64,000 nucleotides of DNA from positions 992,001 to 1,056,000 of the forward strand of contig NZ_CP113910.1 of the NCBI RefSeq assembly GCF_024701375.2, read 5' to 3'. Within the stretch, counting starts at the first letter, position 1, and the number at the start of each line of letters is the position of its first letter. Under the pieces are notes generated by a model. That model made no database searches and was not told the origin of the DNA. It worked only from the letters and a program-made list of their open reading frames with translations. Shown here piece by piece: positions 34,419-42,544 of the stretch. The position numbers were made by a program, and so were the translations under genes. Source of the DNA: Streptomyces sp. KMM 9044. GTDB taxonomy: Bacteria; Actinomycetota; Actinomycetes; Streptomycetales; Streptomycetaceae.

Positions 34419-34772
34419 ATGCCCGCCCCCACCCCGGAATCCCTGCGCACCCTGACCGAAACGCTGTCGGACGTCACCGAGTACCTGCGCGAGAGCCCCG
34501 ACCCCGCCGAAGCCCTCGCCCTCGTCGAGCCGCTCCTCGACGAGTACACGGGCCTGCCCGTCCAGCTCGCCGACACCCTGCGTGCCCTCGCCCGTACCAT
34601 CCAGGAGCACCAGCCCGTCCCCCGCACCGCGCACGTCGACCTCCTGATCGCCGAGCTGCGCTCCGCCGCCTGGGAGCAGACCGACCAGCACATCCTCCAC
34701 TACGTCCTGGACGAGCTGCGCGCGCTGCACGACGACGCCGAGAGCGAGCAGGGGTGCAGCCGGTGCCGTTGA
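34419..34772 (+). CDS. small helical accessory protein
   Basis: A 117-residue protein, ATG 34419 behind AAGGAG. All-helical: LRTLTETLSDVTEYLRESPDPAEALALVEPLLDEYTGLPVQLADTLRALARTIQ, then TAHVDLLIAELRSAAWEQTDQHILHYVLDELRAL. It repeats the pattern of the 33206 protein and, like it, precedes and overlaps a DUF317 gene. The pair small-helical plus DUF317 therefore occurs twice in tandem. Confidence 0.7.
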   Translation: MPAPTPESLRTLTETLSDVTEYLRESPDPAEALALVEPLLDEYTGLPVQLADTLRALARTIQEHQPVPRTAHVDLLIAELRSAAWEQTDQHILHYVLDELRALHDDAESEQGCSRCR

Positions 34773-35584
34773 GCGAGCGCCAGCTCGACGCCTTCGCCGA
34801 CAAGCACGCTGGGCAGATCCCCTTCGACACCAGCCCTCGTCACCTCGCCGGTCCGGGCGACGCCCGCCATGTCACCCATGGCCTGGCCGCGGCCGGATGG
34901 GCCACGGTCTCCGACCCGCTGAGCGCCGAGATCGTGATGGCCAGCCCCGATCACCGCTACCGCCTGCAGTTCGACCCGCAGTCTGCCACCTCCGTCTGGT
35001 GGCGGCTGCGGGCCGCCCCCGGCGGCAACGACCATGGCTGGTACGCCGAGTTCGGTGAACTCGTGCCAGCCGAGGTCCTCGCCGGCCTCACCGACGCCCT
35101 CATCGCACCATCCTCACCCCAGTCGAACCCCTGGCAGCCGGTGACCAGCGCAGGCTGGCAGCACGACGATGCCGGGACAGCGCTCTCTCCGGACTCGCTG
35201 TGCCGCATCGAACACCGCCCCATGAGTGAGTTCCATGAACGGCCGTCCTGGCACATCGAGGTCAGGACAAACAGCGACGAATCATTCCCGGGCCCGCGGA
35301 TCTGGCACGCCTACCTCGACGAGCACGTTCCCGATCACCTGGTCGGCGCCTTCCTCGGTGCCCTGGCCGACCTCCGGCCCCTGCAGCGCGGCATGTTCGA
35401 CCGCACCGCTCACCACCGAGCCGTCCAGGAGCCTAGTCCGATGCGCCCACAGCAGGTAGTCGACGCGCACACCGCCCGGGTGAAGACGATCCGAGCACAG
35501 GCCCGCGCCGGGCGCCGTCAGCAGACCGCCCCCGCGACAGCCCCGGCGCCCACCACCGCCGTCCAGCCGGCCGCCCGCCGTTGA
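34763..35584 (+). CDS. DUF317 (SPDY) domain protein
   Basis: A 273-residue protein; GTG 34763 (PLSERQLDAFADKH) or GTG 34754 could start it. First DUF317 copy: SPRHLAGPGDARHVTHGLAAAGWATVSDPLSAEIVMASPDHRYRLQFDP with WYAEFGELVPAEVLAGLTDAL. The second copy is shorter, with CRIEHRPMSEFHERPSWHIEV and IWHAYLDEHVPDHLVGAFLGAL. It has a basic tail. Family function unknown. Confidence 0.8.
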   Translation: MPLSERQLDAFADKHAGQIPFDTSPRHLAGPGDARHVTHGLAAAGWATVSDPLSAEIVMASPDHRYRLQFDPQSATSVWWRLRAAPGGNDHGWYAEFGELVPAEVLAGLTDALIAPSSPQSNPWQPVTSAGWQHDDAGTALSPDSLCRIEHRPMSEFHERPSWHIEVRTNSDESFPGPRIWHAYLDEHVPDHLVGAFLGALADLRPLQRGMFDRTAHHRAVQEPSPMRPQQVVDAHTARVKTIRAQARAGRRQQTAPATAPAPTTAVQPAARR

Positions 35585-35601
35585 CCTCAAAGGATGCTTC
35601 C

Positions 35602-36183
35602 ATCTCCCGCACCACGAACCACGGCCGCCGCACCTCACTGCGGCGCCTCAACCGCTACCTGCGCCACAGTGAACGGATCCTGGCGTCCTGGGACGCCTTC
35701 ACCGAGTTCAACACTGACCTGGACGGCTGGCCCTTCGACGAGGACGCCTACGGCCGCCGGGCCGCCGTCCGTGACGCAGACACCGCCGCAGCGTTCGCCG
35801 GCATCCGCCCTGGCGCCCGCCAATTGCTGGCCACCGCCCGGTTCCAGCTCCAGCACCTGCCCGCACACCTCACGCGGGACAGCTGGCCCGGGCAACTGAC
35901 CATCCTGGAGGAGGCACTGAGCCACCTCGACACCCTGGACGCACAGTGGCACCAGACCCGGGCCCAGCTCCCCGAGGGCGCCGGACCGGGCAGCGAAGCG
36001 TACGTCGACGCGCTGGACGAGCACCACGCAGAGTGCTGGAGCTATCTGGACGACTGGGCCTGCCACGGCCACATCATCCTCGACATCCAGGCCGCCGCAC
36101 GCCGAGCACCGTCCCGGCCGAAGCACCCGCAGCTCCCCGCCCTGACATCCCGGCGCAGCGGACACGGCGCGAAGGGACGGTGA
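35602..36183 (+). CDS. hypothetical helical protein, probable ATC start
   Basis: The codon at the expected distance from AAAGGA is an ATC (35602), giving SRTTNHGRRTSLRRLNRYLRHSERILASWDAFTEFNTDLDGWPFDEDAYGRR. A TTG at 35581 is in frame but overlaps the ribosome binding site. About 190 residues, largely helical, with LTILEEALSHLDTLDAQWHQTRAQL and a Trp-containing CWSYLDDWACHGHIILDI. Function unknown. Confidence 0.6.
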   Translation: MSRTTNHGRRTSLRRLNRYLRHSERILASWDAFTEFNTDLDGWPFDEDAYGRRAAVRDADTAAAFAGIRPGARQLLATARFQLQHLPAHLTRDSWPGQLTILEEALSHLDTLDAQWHQTRAQLPEGAGPGSEAYVDALDEHHAECWSYLDDWACHGHIILDIQAAARRAPSRPKHPQLPALTSRRSGHGAKGR

Positions 36184-36185
36184 CC

Positions 36186-36962
36186 ATGCCCGACGGCCCC
36201 GCCAACGTCGACATCTCCTACATCGCCCCACGTCACCTGGCCGGCGGCGGCGATCCAGCCTGGATCACCGTCCCCCTCCACCGTGCCTGCGGCTGGAGCT
36301 ACGGTCACGACCCCCTGATGCCCCGCGTCCTGCTTTCCAGCCCCGACCAGAAGGCCCTCCTGCGGCTGGAGCCCGACCCCGACGGACCGTGGTGGACTCT
36401 GCAGCACGCCCCCGCGCCGGACCGGCCCGCCTGGTTCGCCTGCTTCGATGCCCGCACCCCCGTCGAAATGATCGCTGCGTTCACCGATGCGCTGACCGAC
36501 CCCACTGCCGGCCAGGCAGACAACTGGGATCCGCAGGAACCGCTTCTGACAGCGGGCTGGTCTCCGGCCTACAGCCACCACCGGCTCGCCTCACCCGACG
36601 GCACCGTCCGCGTCGAGGCCGACGAGACAACCGGAGCCTGGTGGGTCGACACCGCCCTCCGCGACTTCCGGACTCTCCTATGGCAAGCCCACTTCAGCGA
36701 GCACACCCCACCGCACCTGATCACCGCGTTCACCGCCGCGCTCACCGACCCCCGACCGGTGCCGCGCACCGCAGGCCCCTCCAGCCTCCCGACTCGCAAC
36801 CCGGACCTCATCACCCTCTCTCCCCGGGAGGTACCCGCCAAGCAGGTCGCCGGCGCCCTGGAAGAACGCATCCGCTCCCTCGCCGCACGCCGATCCGGCC
36901 CGCCGGCGACGAGTACGCATCCTCCGCAACGGCCGCAGGCCGAGCGCCACCGCCTGCGCTGA
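36186..36962 (+). CDS. DUF317 (SPDY) domain protein
   Basis: A 258-residue protein from ATG 36186, nine bases behind AAGGG; GTG 36180 is also possible. First domain: APRHLAGGGDPAWITVPLHRACGWSYGHDPLMPRVLLSSPDQKALLRLEPD with WFACFDARTPVEMIAAFTDAL. Second: GWSPAYSHHRLASPDGTVRVEADE with LWQAHFSEHTPPHLITAFTAAL. The tail is basic. It directly precedes the coupling protein gene. Family function unknown. Confidence 0.8.
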   Translation: MPDGPANVDISYIAPRHLAGGGDPAWITVPLHRACGWSYGHDPLMPRVLLSSPDQKALLRLEPDPDGPWWTLQHAPAPDRPAWFACFDARTPVEMIAAFTDALTDPTAGQADNWDPQEPLLTAGWSPAYSHHRLASPDGTVRVEADETTGAWWVDTALRDFRTLLWQAHFSEHTPPHLITAFTAALTDPRPVPRTAGPSSLPTRNPDLITLSPREVPAKQVAGALEERIRSLAARRSGPPATSTHPPQRPQAERHRLR

Positions 36963-36994
36963 TCCCTCCGTCCCCGCCTGGAAGCACCTAGCCC

Positions 36995-38785
36995 TTGCCC
37001 CCTTCCTCCTCCAGCAGCAACACCGACGGATACGACCTCGTCCTGCGCCTCCTGCTCGGCGTGCTCGCCGTCGTCGTCCCCCTGTCCCACCTGGCCTGGC
37101 TGTGCGGCAACCTCACCGCCTCCCTCACCGGAGGCAGCTGGGCCCCCTACCAGCCGACCAACGCCTTGCTTCGCCCCGAGCAGGTCTGGCCCGAGGCCGG
37201 GGGGAACGCCCTGCTCATCGGGGCACGCATCGTTCCCGTTCTGCTCCTCCTGGCTCTCGGGGTGACGGTGGTCGCCCTGTGGCTCCGGCACAAGAACCGC
37301 GGCGGCGGCCGGAAGAAGATCACCGGCATGGCCAAGGCCAGGGACATCGAGCCCTTGATGGCCAAGGCGATCACCGACAAGGCCCGCTCGCTGCGTCCGA
37401 GCCTGAAAGACGCTAAGCACATCGAAGCCCGTGACACCGGCATCCTCCTGGGCAACTTGCAGAACACCCGCCACGAGGTGCGCATGGGCTACGAAGATGT
37501 GGCCGTCGCCATCATGGCGCCCCGCTCGGGCAAGACCACCTCGCTCGCCATCCCCTCGATGCTGGCCGCGCCCGGCCCCGTCCTCCTGACCTCGAACAAG
37601 GCCGCAGGCGACGCATTCACCGCCACATACGAGGCCCGCTCCCGCGTCGGGCAGGTGTGGTCGATGGACCCGCAGCAGATCGCGCACGCCGCACGCGAGA
37701 TGTGGTGGAACCCCCTCGCCAGCGCGAAAACCCTGGACGGGGCGAACCGGCTCGCCGGACACTTCCTCGCTGCCTCGGTGGACGCCTCCCAGCAGGGCGA
37801 CTTCTGGTCCAAGGCCGGCAGCAACATCCTGTCCCAACTGCTGCTGGCCGCAGCGCTCGACGAGCGGCCCATCACCGACATCATGCAGTGGCTCGCCTTC
37901 CCCGCCGACCGCACCCCGCTCGACATCCTCCGCGACCATGACTTCGCCGCTGTCGCAGCACAGCTCAAGGGCACCGTCGAGGGCCCCCCGGAGACGCGCG
38001 ACGGCATCTACGAGACCGCCCGCCAGTACGCCGCCGCACTGTTGAACAACGAGATCGCCGCCTGGGTCACCCCGCAGAAGGACGTTCCCGAGTTCCGCCC
38101 CTCGGAGTTCGTCACCTCCACCGACACGCTGTTCCTGCTGAGCAAGGACGGCGGAGGCGGGGCCTCGGCACTGATCGCCGCGTGCGCGGACTCCATCATG
38201 CGCGCGGCCACCGCCCAGGCCGAACGCGCCGGCGGACGCCTGGACCCGCCCATGCTGGCGATCCTCGACGAGGCCGCCAACGTGTGCAAGATCAGCGACC
38301 TGCCGGACCTGTACTCCCACCTCGGCAGCCGCGGAATCATCCCGATCACCATCCTCCAGTCCTACCGCCAGGGTCAGAAGGTCTGGGGAGACGCGGGCAT
38401 GGACGCCATGTGGTCCGCGTCGACCGTCAAGGTCATCGGCTCTGGTATCGATGACCCCGACTTCGCGGACAAGCTCAGTCGCTTGATCGGCGACCACGAC
38501 GTGGAGACCACGTCCACCTCTCACTCGGAGTCCGGGAAGTCGACCTCGGTGAGCATGCGCCAGGAGCGGATCCTGCCCGCCGACGCGATCCGTGCCCTGC
38601 CCAAGGGCACCGCGCTGTGCTTCGCCACCGGCATGCGCGCCGCGATGCTCGACCTGCGGCCGTGGTACCGGGAGCCGGGAGCGGAGGAGTTGTCCGCGGC
38701 GTCCGCCCGCGCGTCGAAGGCGATCACCGCGCGCGCCGTCGCGAAGCACGCGCCGACCCAGTCCGACTTCAGGAAAGCCGTGTGA
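36995..38785 (+). CDS. VirD4/TraG-type coupling ATPase
   Basis: A 596-residue protein from TTG 36995, behind GGAAG. Two membrane helices near the N-terminus (LVLRLLLGVLAVVVPLSHLAWL about 12-33, and LIGARIVPVLLLLALGVTVVALWL about 70-93). Walker A is MAPRSGKTTSLAIPS (about 174), Walker B is LAILDEAANVCKI (about 422), and TILQSYRQGQKVWG follows. This is the standard plan of the type IV coupling protein that brings the relaxosome to the channel. Together with the VirB4-like ATPase it defines this element as a type IV secretion conjugation system. Confidence 0.92.
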   Translation: MPPSSSSSNTDGYDLVLRLLLGVLAVVVPLSHLAWLCGNLTASLTGGSWAPYQPTNALLRPEQVWPEAGGNALLIGARIVPVLLLLALGVTVVALWLRHKNRGGGRKKITGMAKARDIEPLMAKAITDKARSLRPSLKDAKHIEARDTGILLGNLQNTRHEVRMGYEDVAVAIMAPRSGKTTSLAIPSMLAAPGPVLLTSNKAAGDAFTATYEARSRVGQVWSMDPQQIAHAAREMWWNPLASAKTLDGANRLAGHFLAASVDASQQGDFWSKAGSNILSQLLLAAALDERPITDIMQWLAFPADRTPLDILRDHDFAAVAAQLKGTVEGPPETRDGIYETARQYAAALLNNEIAAWVTPQKDVPEFRPSEFVTSTDTLFLLSKDGGGGASALIAACADSIMRAATAQAERAGGRLDPPMLAILDEAANVCKISDLPDLYSHLGSRGIIPITILQSYRQGQKVWGDAGMDAMWSASTVKVIGSGIDDPDFADKLSRLIGDHDVETTSTSHSESGKSTSVSMRQERILPADAIRALPKGTALCFATGMRAAMLDLRPWYREPGAEELSAASARASKAITARAVAKHAPTQSDFRKAV

Positions 38786-39168
38786 GCGACACCCCGCTGC
38801 ACCTGGCACCGGTCCGCTCCCGTGAGGCGAAGGACTTCGTGCGGGCCTGGCACCGCCACCACCCGCCGCCCGCGGGACAGATCTTCGCGGTCGGCGCCGC
38901 CGACGAGACCGGCACGCTGCGCGCCGTGGCCATCGTCGGCCGGCCGGTGGCCCGTCACCTGGACGACGGCGCCACCCTCGAAGTCACCCGGACCGCGACC
39001 GACGGCGCCCGCAACGCCAACTCACTGCTCTACGGTGCCGCGTGGCGGGCGGCGAAAGCCCTCGGCTACAGGCGACTGGTCACCTACACGCAGGACGGCG
39101 AGAGCGGCGCATCACTGCGCGGCGCCGGGTGGCGCGTCATCGCCAGCCGGCCGCCCCGCGCCGGCTGA
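38782..39168 (+). CDS. XF1762-like family protein (GNAT-like)
   Basis: A 128-residue protein whose GTG overlaps the stop of the coupling protein gene (GTGA). It matches the XF1762 pattern: LAPVRSREAKDFVRAWHRHHPPPAGQIFAVGA, VAIVGRPVARHLDDGATLEVTRTATDGARNANSLLYGAAWRAAKALGYRRLVTYT, SGASLRGAGW. The fold is acetyltransferase-like and the substrate is unknown. The family is common on phages and plasmids of actinobacteria. Confidence 0.8.
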   Translation: MSDTPLHLAPVRSREAKDFVRAWHRHHPPPAGQIFAVGAADETGTLRAVAIVGRPVARHLDDGATLEVTRTATDGARNANSLLYGAAWRAAKALGYRRLVTYTQDGESGASLRGAGWRVIASRPPRAG

Positions 39169-39317
39169 CACACCCCGTCTCGCCCACGAGCCGGCCACGG
39201 CAACGACCATGTCACCCGCCTGCTGTGGGAAGCCCTCTGACCGGCTCCGTTCCTGCACATCAACGGACCAACCATCTTCACCTTGCCCCGTACCGCCCGC
39301 ATCCTCCCGGAGTTGTC

Positions 39318-39872
39318 CTGCACACCGTCGACTTGACCGAACACACTCGCCTTCTCGGCGAGGTGGCCCCCGCCCTGGAGGAACTGTCCGCGGAGGCGGC
39401 ACGCATCCGGGAAGGCGAGATCGCCAAGCCCGTCCGAGAGATCGCACCCCTCAGCCTGCGGGTGCACGAGCTGGCGATGCAGTGCACTCGGCAGGTTCAC
39501 GACCTGTCGGTCAGCCAGTACCCCGCGATGAAAGACGGGGCCGACAACCTGGCACACCTCGCCGGCGCCTGCTCCCAGATCTCACTCGCCGCCACACTGT
39601 GCAACCTCGCCGTCCATCACCGCACCGAGATCCTGCTGTACGAGGACGCCGACTCCACCCCCGCGACCAGCCGTGATCAACTCCGCCGTGCCGGTGTGGA
39701 AATGCAGCGAGCGGCCACCACCTATCGCGCCGTGGCGCGAGGGCTCTCCCGCCGCCTCGCCTCATTCTCGGCACGCGCTGAGGACCGCCAGTTCATCGCC
39801 GAGGCCCAAGGGCCCAGCCTGCAGAAAGCGCCCTCCGCGCCGCCCGCGCCCGCTGCCCGGCGCCGCGTATGA
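39318..39872 (+). CDS. hypothetical helical protein, probable CTG start
   Basis: Coding signal begins at CTG 39318, five bases behind CCGGAG: HTVDLTEHTRLLGEVAPALEELSAEAARIREGEIAKPVREIAPLSLRVHELAMQC. TTG 39333 is the next in-frame start but has no ribosome binding site. 184 residues, all helical, with a basic tail. The 150 bases before it contain a short coding-like relic but no clear gene. Function unknown. Confidence 0.6.
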   Translation: MHTVDLTEHTRLLGEVAPALEELSAEAARIREGEIAKPVREIAPLSLRVHELAMQCTRQVHDLSVSQYPAMKDGADNLAHLAGACSQISLAATLCNLAVHHRTEILLYEDADSTPATSRDQLRRAGVEMQRAATTYRAVARGLSRRLASFSARAEDRQFIAEAQGPSLQKAPSAPPAPAARRRV

Positions 39873-39977
39873 CGACACCGCCCGAGGGCCTCCTGTTCGA
39901 CGCTGCCTCCCCGCCTTCACCGGCCACCCGCCACCGCTGACCTGCCGCGACAGCCCGCCCCCCGAGAAAGGCCCCTC

Positions 39978-40297
39978 CTGGCCACCACCGACTCCCTCCG
40001 ACCCTCCTCGCCCAACCCCGATGCACGCTCGGCGTGTTCGTTCCCGCCGGACTGCATCCGGCTCCCACCGAGCGCCATCAGCCCGACCAGATCGCACGGG
40101 TCGGCGCCGAACTGACCGCTGCCCTGGCCCGCGCCGTGGAGAACCAACGCCGCCAAAGCCACGCCACATCATGCTGGGTCGTCTTGATCGGGCCTGCACC
40201 GCAGCAGTTCATCGAGTCGGCCGTCGGCCTCCTCGACCGCATCCTCGCCCTCTGCGACGCCGTATCCCGCGACCGGCCGGAATCCCCCTGCCACTGA
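39978..40297 (+). pseudogene. small accessory gene with CTG start and frameshift
   Basis: CTG 39978 lies behind GAGAAAGG and starts ATTDSLRPSSPNPDAR. At about 40019 the signal moves to another frame (LGVFVPAGLHPAPTERHQPDQIARVGAELTAALARAVENQRRQ...) that ends at 40297. One more C in CGCTCGG would join the parts. The second part alone can start at GTG 40034 (87 residues). Function unknown. Confidence 0.45.
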
Positions 40298-40352
40298 CGC
40301 GACAGCCGCGATTCGAGCGCGCCCTCCCTTTTCCCTACACCCAGGACAGACC

Positions 40353-41276
40353 ATTTCAGATCAGCCCCGATTCCGCGCCCTCTCCCTTGGCGCGGGAGTT
40401 CAATCCAGCACACTTCTCGCCCTGTCAGCCGAGGGCATTATCCCCAGGGTCGACTACGCGATTTTCGCCGACACCGGATGGGAGCCCGAAGCGGTTTATG
40501 CGCACCTTGACCGCCTGGAAGAAGAGATAGCCGCGCCCGCCGGGATACCCGTACTCCGCGTGTCGGCCGGAAATATCCGCGACGACGCTTTGAACCCGAA
40601 TCACCGGTTCGCCTCCATGCCGCTCCACATCCTCAATCAGGACGGGCGGCCCGGGATGACCCGCCGGCAGTGCACCGGGGAATATAAGGTCAAGCCGATC
40701 AAGAAGAAGGTTCGCGAACTACTCGGCTACCCCTATCCGGCCCGCATCCCGAAGGGCGTTTTCGTCGAGCAGTGGGTAGGAATATCCACGGATGAATTCC
40801 ACCGCGCGAAGGATGCGGACGTCAAGTACATGCGCAACCGGCATCCTCTTCTGGACATGTCCTGGAGCAGGGCCGACTGCGTGCGCTACTTGACCTCTCT
40901 TGGTCTCGCAGATACACCGAAGTCGAGTTGCCTGGGGTGCCCGTTCCACGGGAATGCGCAGTGGCGGCACATCCGGGACACCTCTCCTTCTGAGTGGGCG
41001 GACGTCGTCGAATTCGACGCGGCCATCCGGCAGGGCAATGCCCGCGCCAACGCCTCGGGCAGCCGCCTGCTCGGTGAGGCTTTCCTGCACCGCTCCCGCG
41101 TCCCGCTCAGCGAAGCCCCCATCGATCACGTCACCGCCGCCGAGCGGGCCGCCCTGCGGATCAGCGCGGACGAGGCCGACGTCCTGGAGAAGGGGGTCGA
41201 GGACGGCTGCTCGCCCTGGGCGTGCCGCGGCGACGCCGACGCGTTGACGCAGAACGACTTCGGGCTGGCCACGTGA
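40353..41276 (+). CDS. PP-loop (PAPS reductase-like) protein, probable ATT start
   Basis: A PP-loop ATPase: FRALSLGAGVQSSTLLALSAEG near the N-terminus carries the SGxxS-type loop, followed by YAIFADTGWEPEAVY, MTRRQCTGEYKVKPI and, near the end, SSCLGCPFHGNAQW with a CxxC. This is the phosphoadenosine-phosphosulfate reductase fold, also used in DNA sulfur modification (DndC) and tRNA modification. The loop region requires a start upstream of GTG 40560; the only codon at the right distance from AGGA is ATT 40353. 307 residues. It is coupled to the cytosine methyltransferase by GTGA. Confidence 0.72.
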   Translation: MSDQPRFRALSLGAGVQSSTLLALSAEGIIPRVDYAIFADTGWEPEAVYAHLDRLEEEIAAPAGIPVLRVSAGNIRDDALNPNHRFASMPLHILNQDGRPGMTRRQCTGEYKVKPIKKKVRELLGYPYPARIPKGVFVEQWVGISTDEFHRAKDADVKYMRNRHPLLDMSWSRADCVRYLTSLGLADTPKSSCLGCPFHGNAQWRHIRDTSPSEWADVVEFDAAIRQGNARANASGSRLLGEAFLHRSRVPLSEAPIDHVTAAERAALRISADEADVLEKGVEDGCSPWACRGDADALTQNDFGLAT

Positions 41277-42544
41277 TACTCGACCTCTTCGCGGGGCCGG
41301 GCGGCTGGAGCAGGGCGCTGCACGTCCTGGGCGTGCGCGACGTCGGGCTGGAATGGGACCCGTGGGCGTGCAAGACCCGTGCTGCGGCGGGTCAGTTGAC
41401 CATCCGGTGCGACGTGGCGAGGTATCCGGCCTGGCCGTTCCTCGGCCGCACCCGCGGTGTGATCGCTTCGCCGCCGTGTCAGGCGTGGAGCATGGCCGGC
41501 AAGCGCCTCGGCCTGGTCGACCAGCCGCTGGTGCACGCGGCGGTCAAGGATCTGGCCGCCGGTCGCGATACCCGCGAGCGCCTCCTCGCCGCGTGCCGTG
41601 ACGAGCGCTCCCTGCTCGCTGCCGAGCCGATGCGCTACCTGTACGCGCTGAACACGGTCGGTGAGCCCGACTGGGTCGCCATGGAGGAAGTACCGGACGT
41701 GCTGCCGTTGTGGAAGCAGTACGCGGCCGTCCTGCGGGGGTGGGGGTTTTCCGTCTGGTGCGGGATCCTCAATGCCGCTGACTTCGGCGTCCCACAGACC
41801 AGGAAGCGAGCGATCCTGCTGGCCTCCCGTGTCCGTACGGCGCAGCCGCCCACGCCCACGCACGCCCAGCTCGCCGAGCCGGAATCGCTGTTCGGTCCGG
41901 GCCGTGCCCGCTGGGTCAGCATGGCCGAAGCCCTGGGATGGGGAGCGACCGACCGGCCCGTCCCCACCGTCTGCGCAGGAGGTGGGCCCGGCGGCGGGCC
42001 CGAACCGTTCCCGTCGGGCTCCCGCAAGACGCTGTCCGACGCCAGGGAGCGCGGCACCTGGATGCCCCGGCCGGACGGAGTGGTCCTGCAGTCCCGCCGT
42101 GAAGGCGCCGGGTGGGCGGCCCGGCACGGCACCCGAGACAACCGTGCGGCCGACGCTCCGGCGCCCACGTTCACCGCCGAGGCCCACCGCTGGTCCTGGT
42201 CCCTACGCAGCAACAACCAGGCCAACGCCACCGTCCGGTCCATCCAGGAGCCGGCTGGCACGCTGTTCTTCGGGCACCGCGCCAACGAGTGCACCTGGGT
42301 CGCCGAACCCGCCACACCTCCAGCCGAAGAAGCCGATGCGCCGGCCGTTCCCGAGCCGATCCGGATCACCGCCCGTGAGGCGGGCCTTCTGCAGACCTTC
42401 CCCGCCGACTACCCCTGGGCCGGGAATAAGGGCCAGCAGTTCTCCCAGATCGGCAACGCCGTGCCCCCGCTGCTCGCCGGCCACCTCCTCGCCCCGCACC
42501 TTGGCCTCCCCCTCAATCCCGACGACTTCACCCTCGCCGCCTGA
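41273..42544 (+). CDS. DNA cytosine-5 methyltransferase
   Basis: A 423-residue enzyme from GTG 41273, overlapping the PP-loop gene. Motif I is ILDLFAGPGGWSRALHVLG at the very start. The catalytic Pro-Cys is in SPPCQAWSMAG (about 68-75), the glutamate motif is in VAMEEVPDVL (about 140), QTRKRAILL follows, and motif X is QIGNAVPPLLAGHLL (about 392). The target-recognition region between QTRKR and TAREAGLLQTFP is long. No nuclease partner is adjacent, so it is probably solitary. Confidence 0.92.
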   Translation: MILDLFAGPGGWSRALHVLGVRDVGLEWDPWACKTRAAAGQLTIRCDVARYPAWPFLGRTRGVIASPPCQAWSMAGKRLGLVDQPLVHAAVKDLAAGRDTRERLLAACRDERSLLAAEPMRYLYALNTVGEPDWVAMEEVPDVLPLWKQYAAVLRGWGFSVWCGILNAADFGVPQTRKRAILLASRVRTAQPPTPTHAQLAEPESLFGPGRARWVSMAEALGWGATDRPVPTVCAGGGPGGGPEPFPSGSRKTLSDARERGTWMPRPDGVVLQSRREGAGWAARHGTRDNRAADAPAPTFTAEAHRWSWSLRSNNQANATVRSIQEPAGTLFFGHRANECTWVAEPATPPAEEADAPAVPEPIRITAREAGLLQTFPADYPWAGNKGQQFSQIGNAVPPLLAGHLLAPHLGLPLNPDDFTLAA

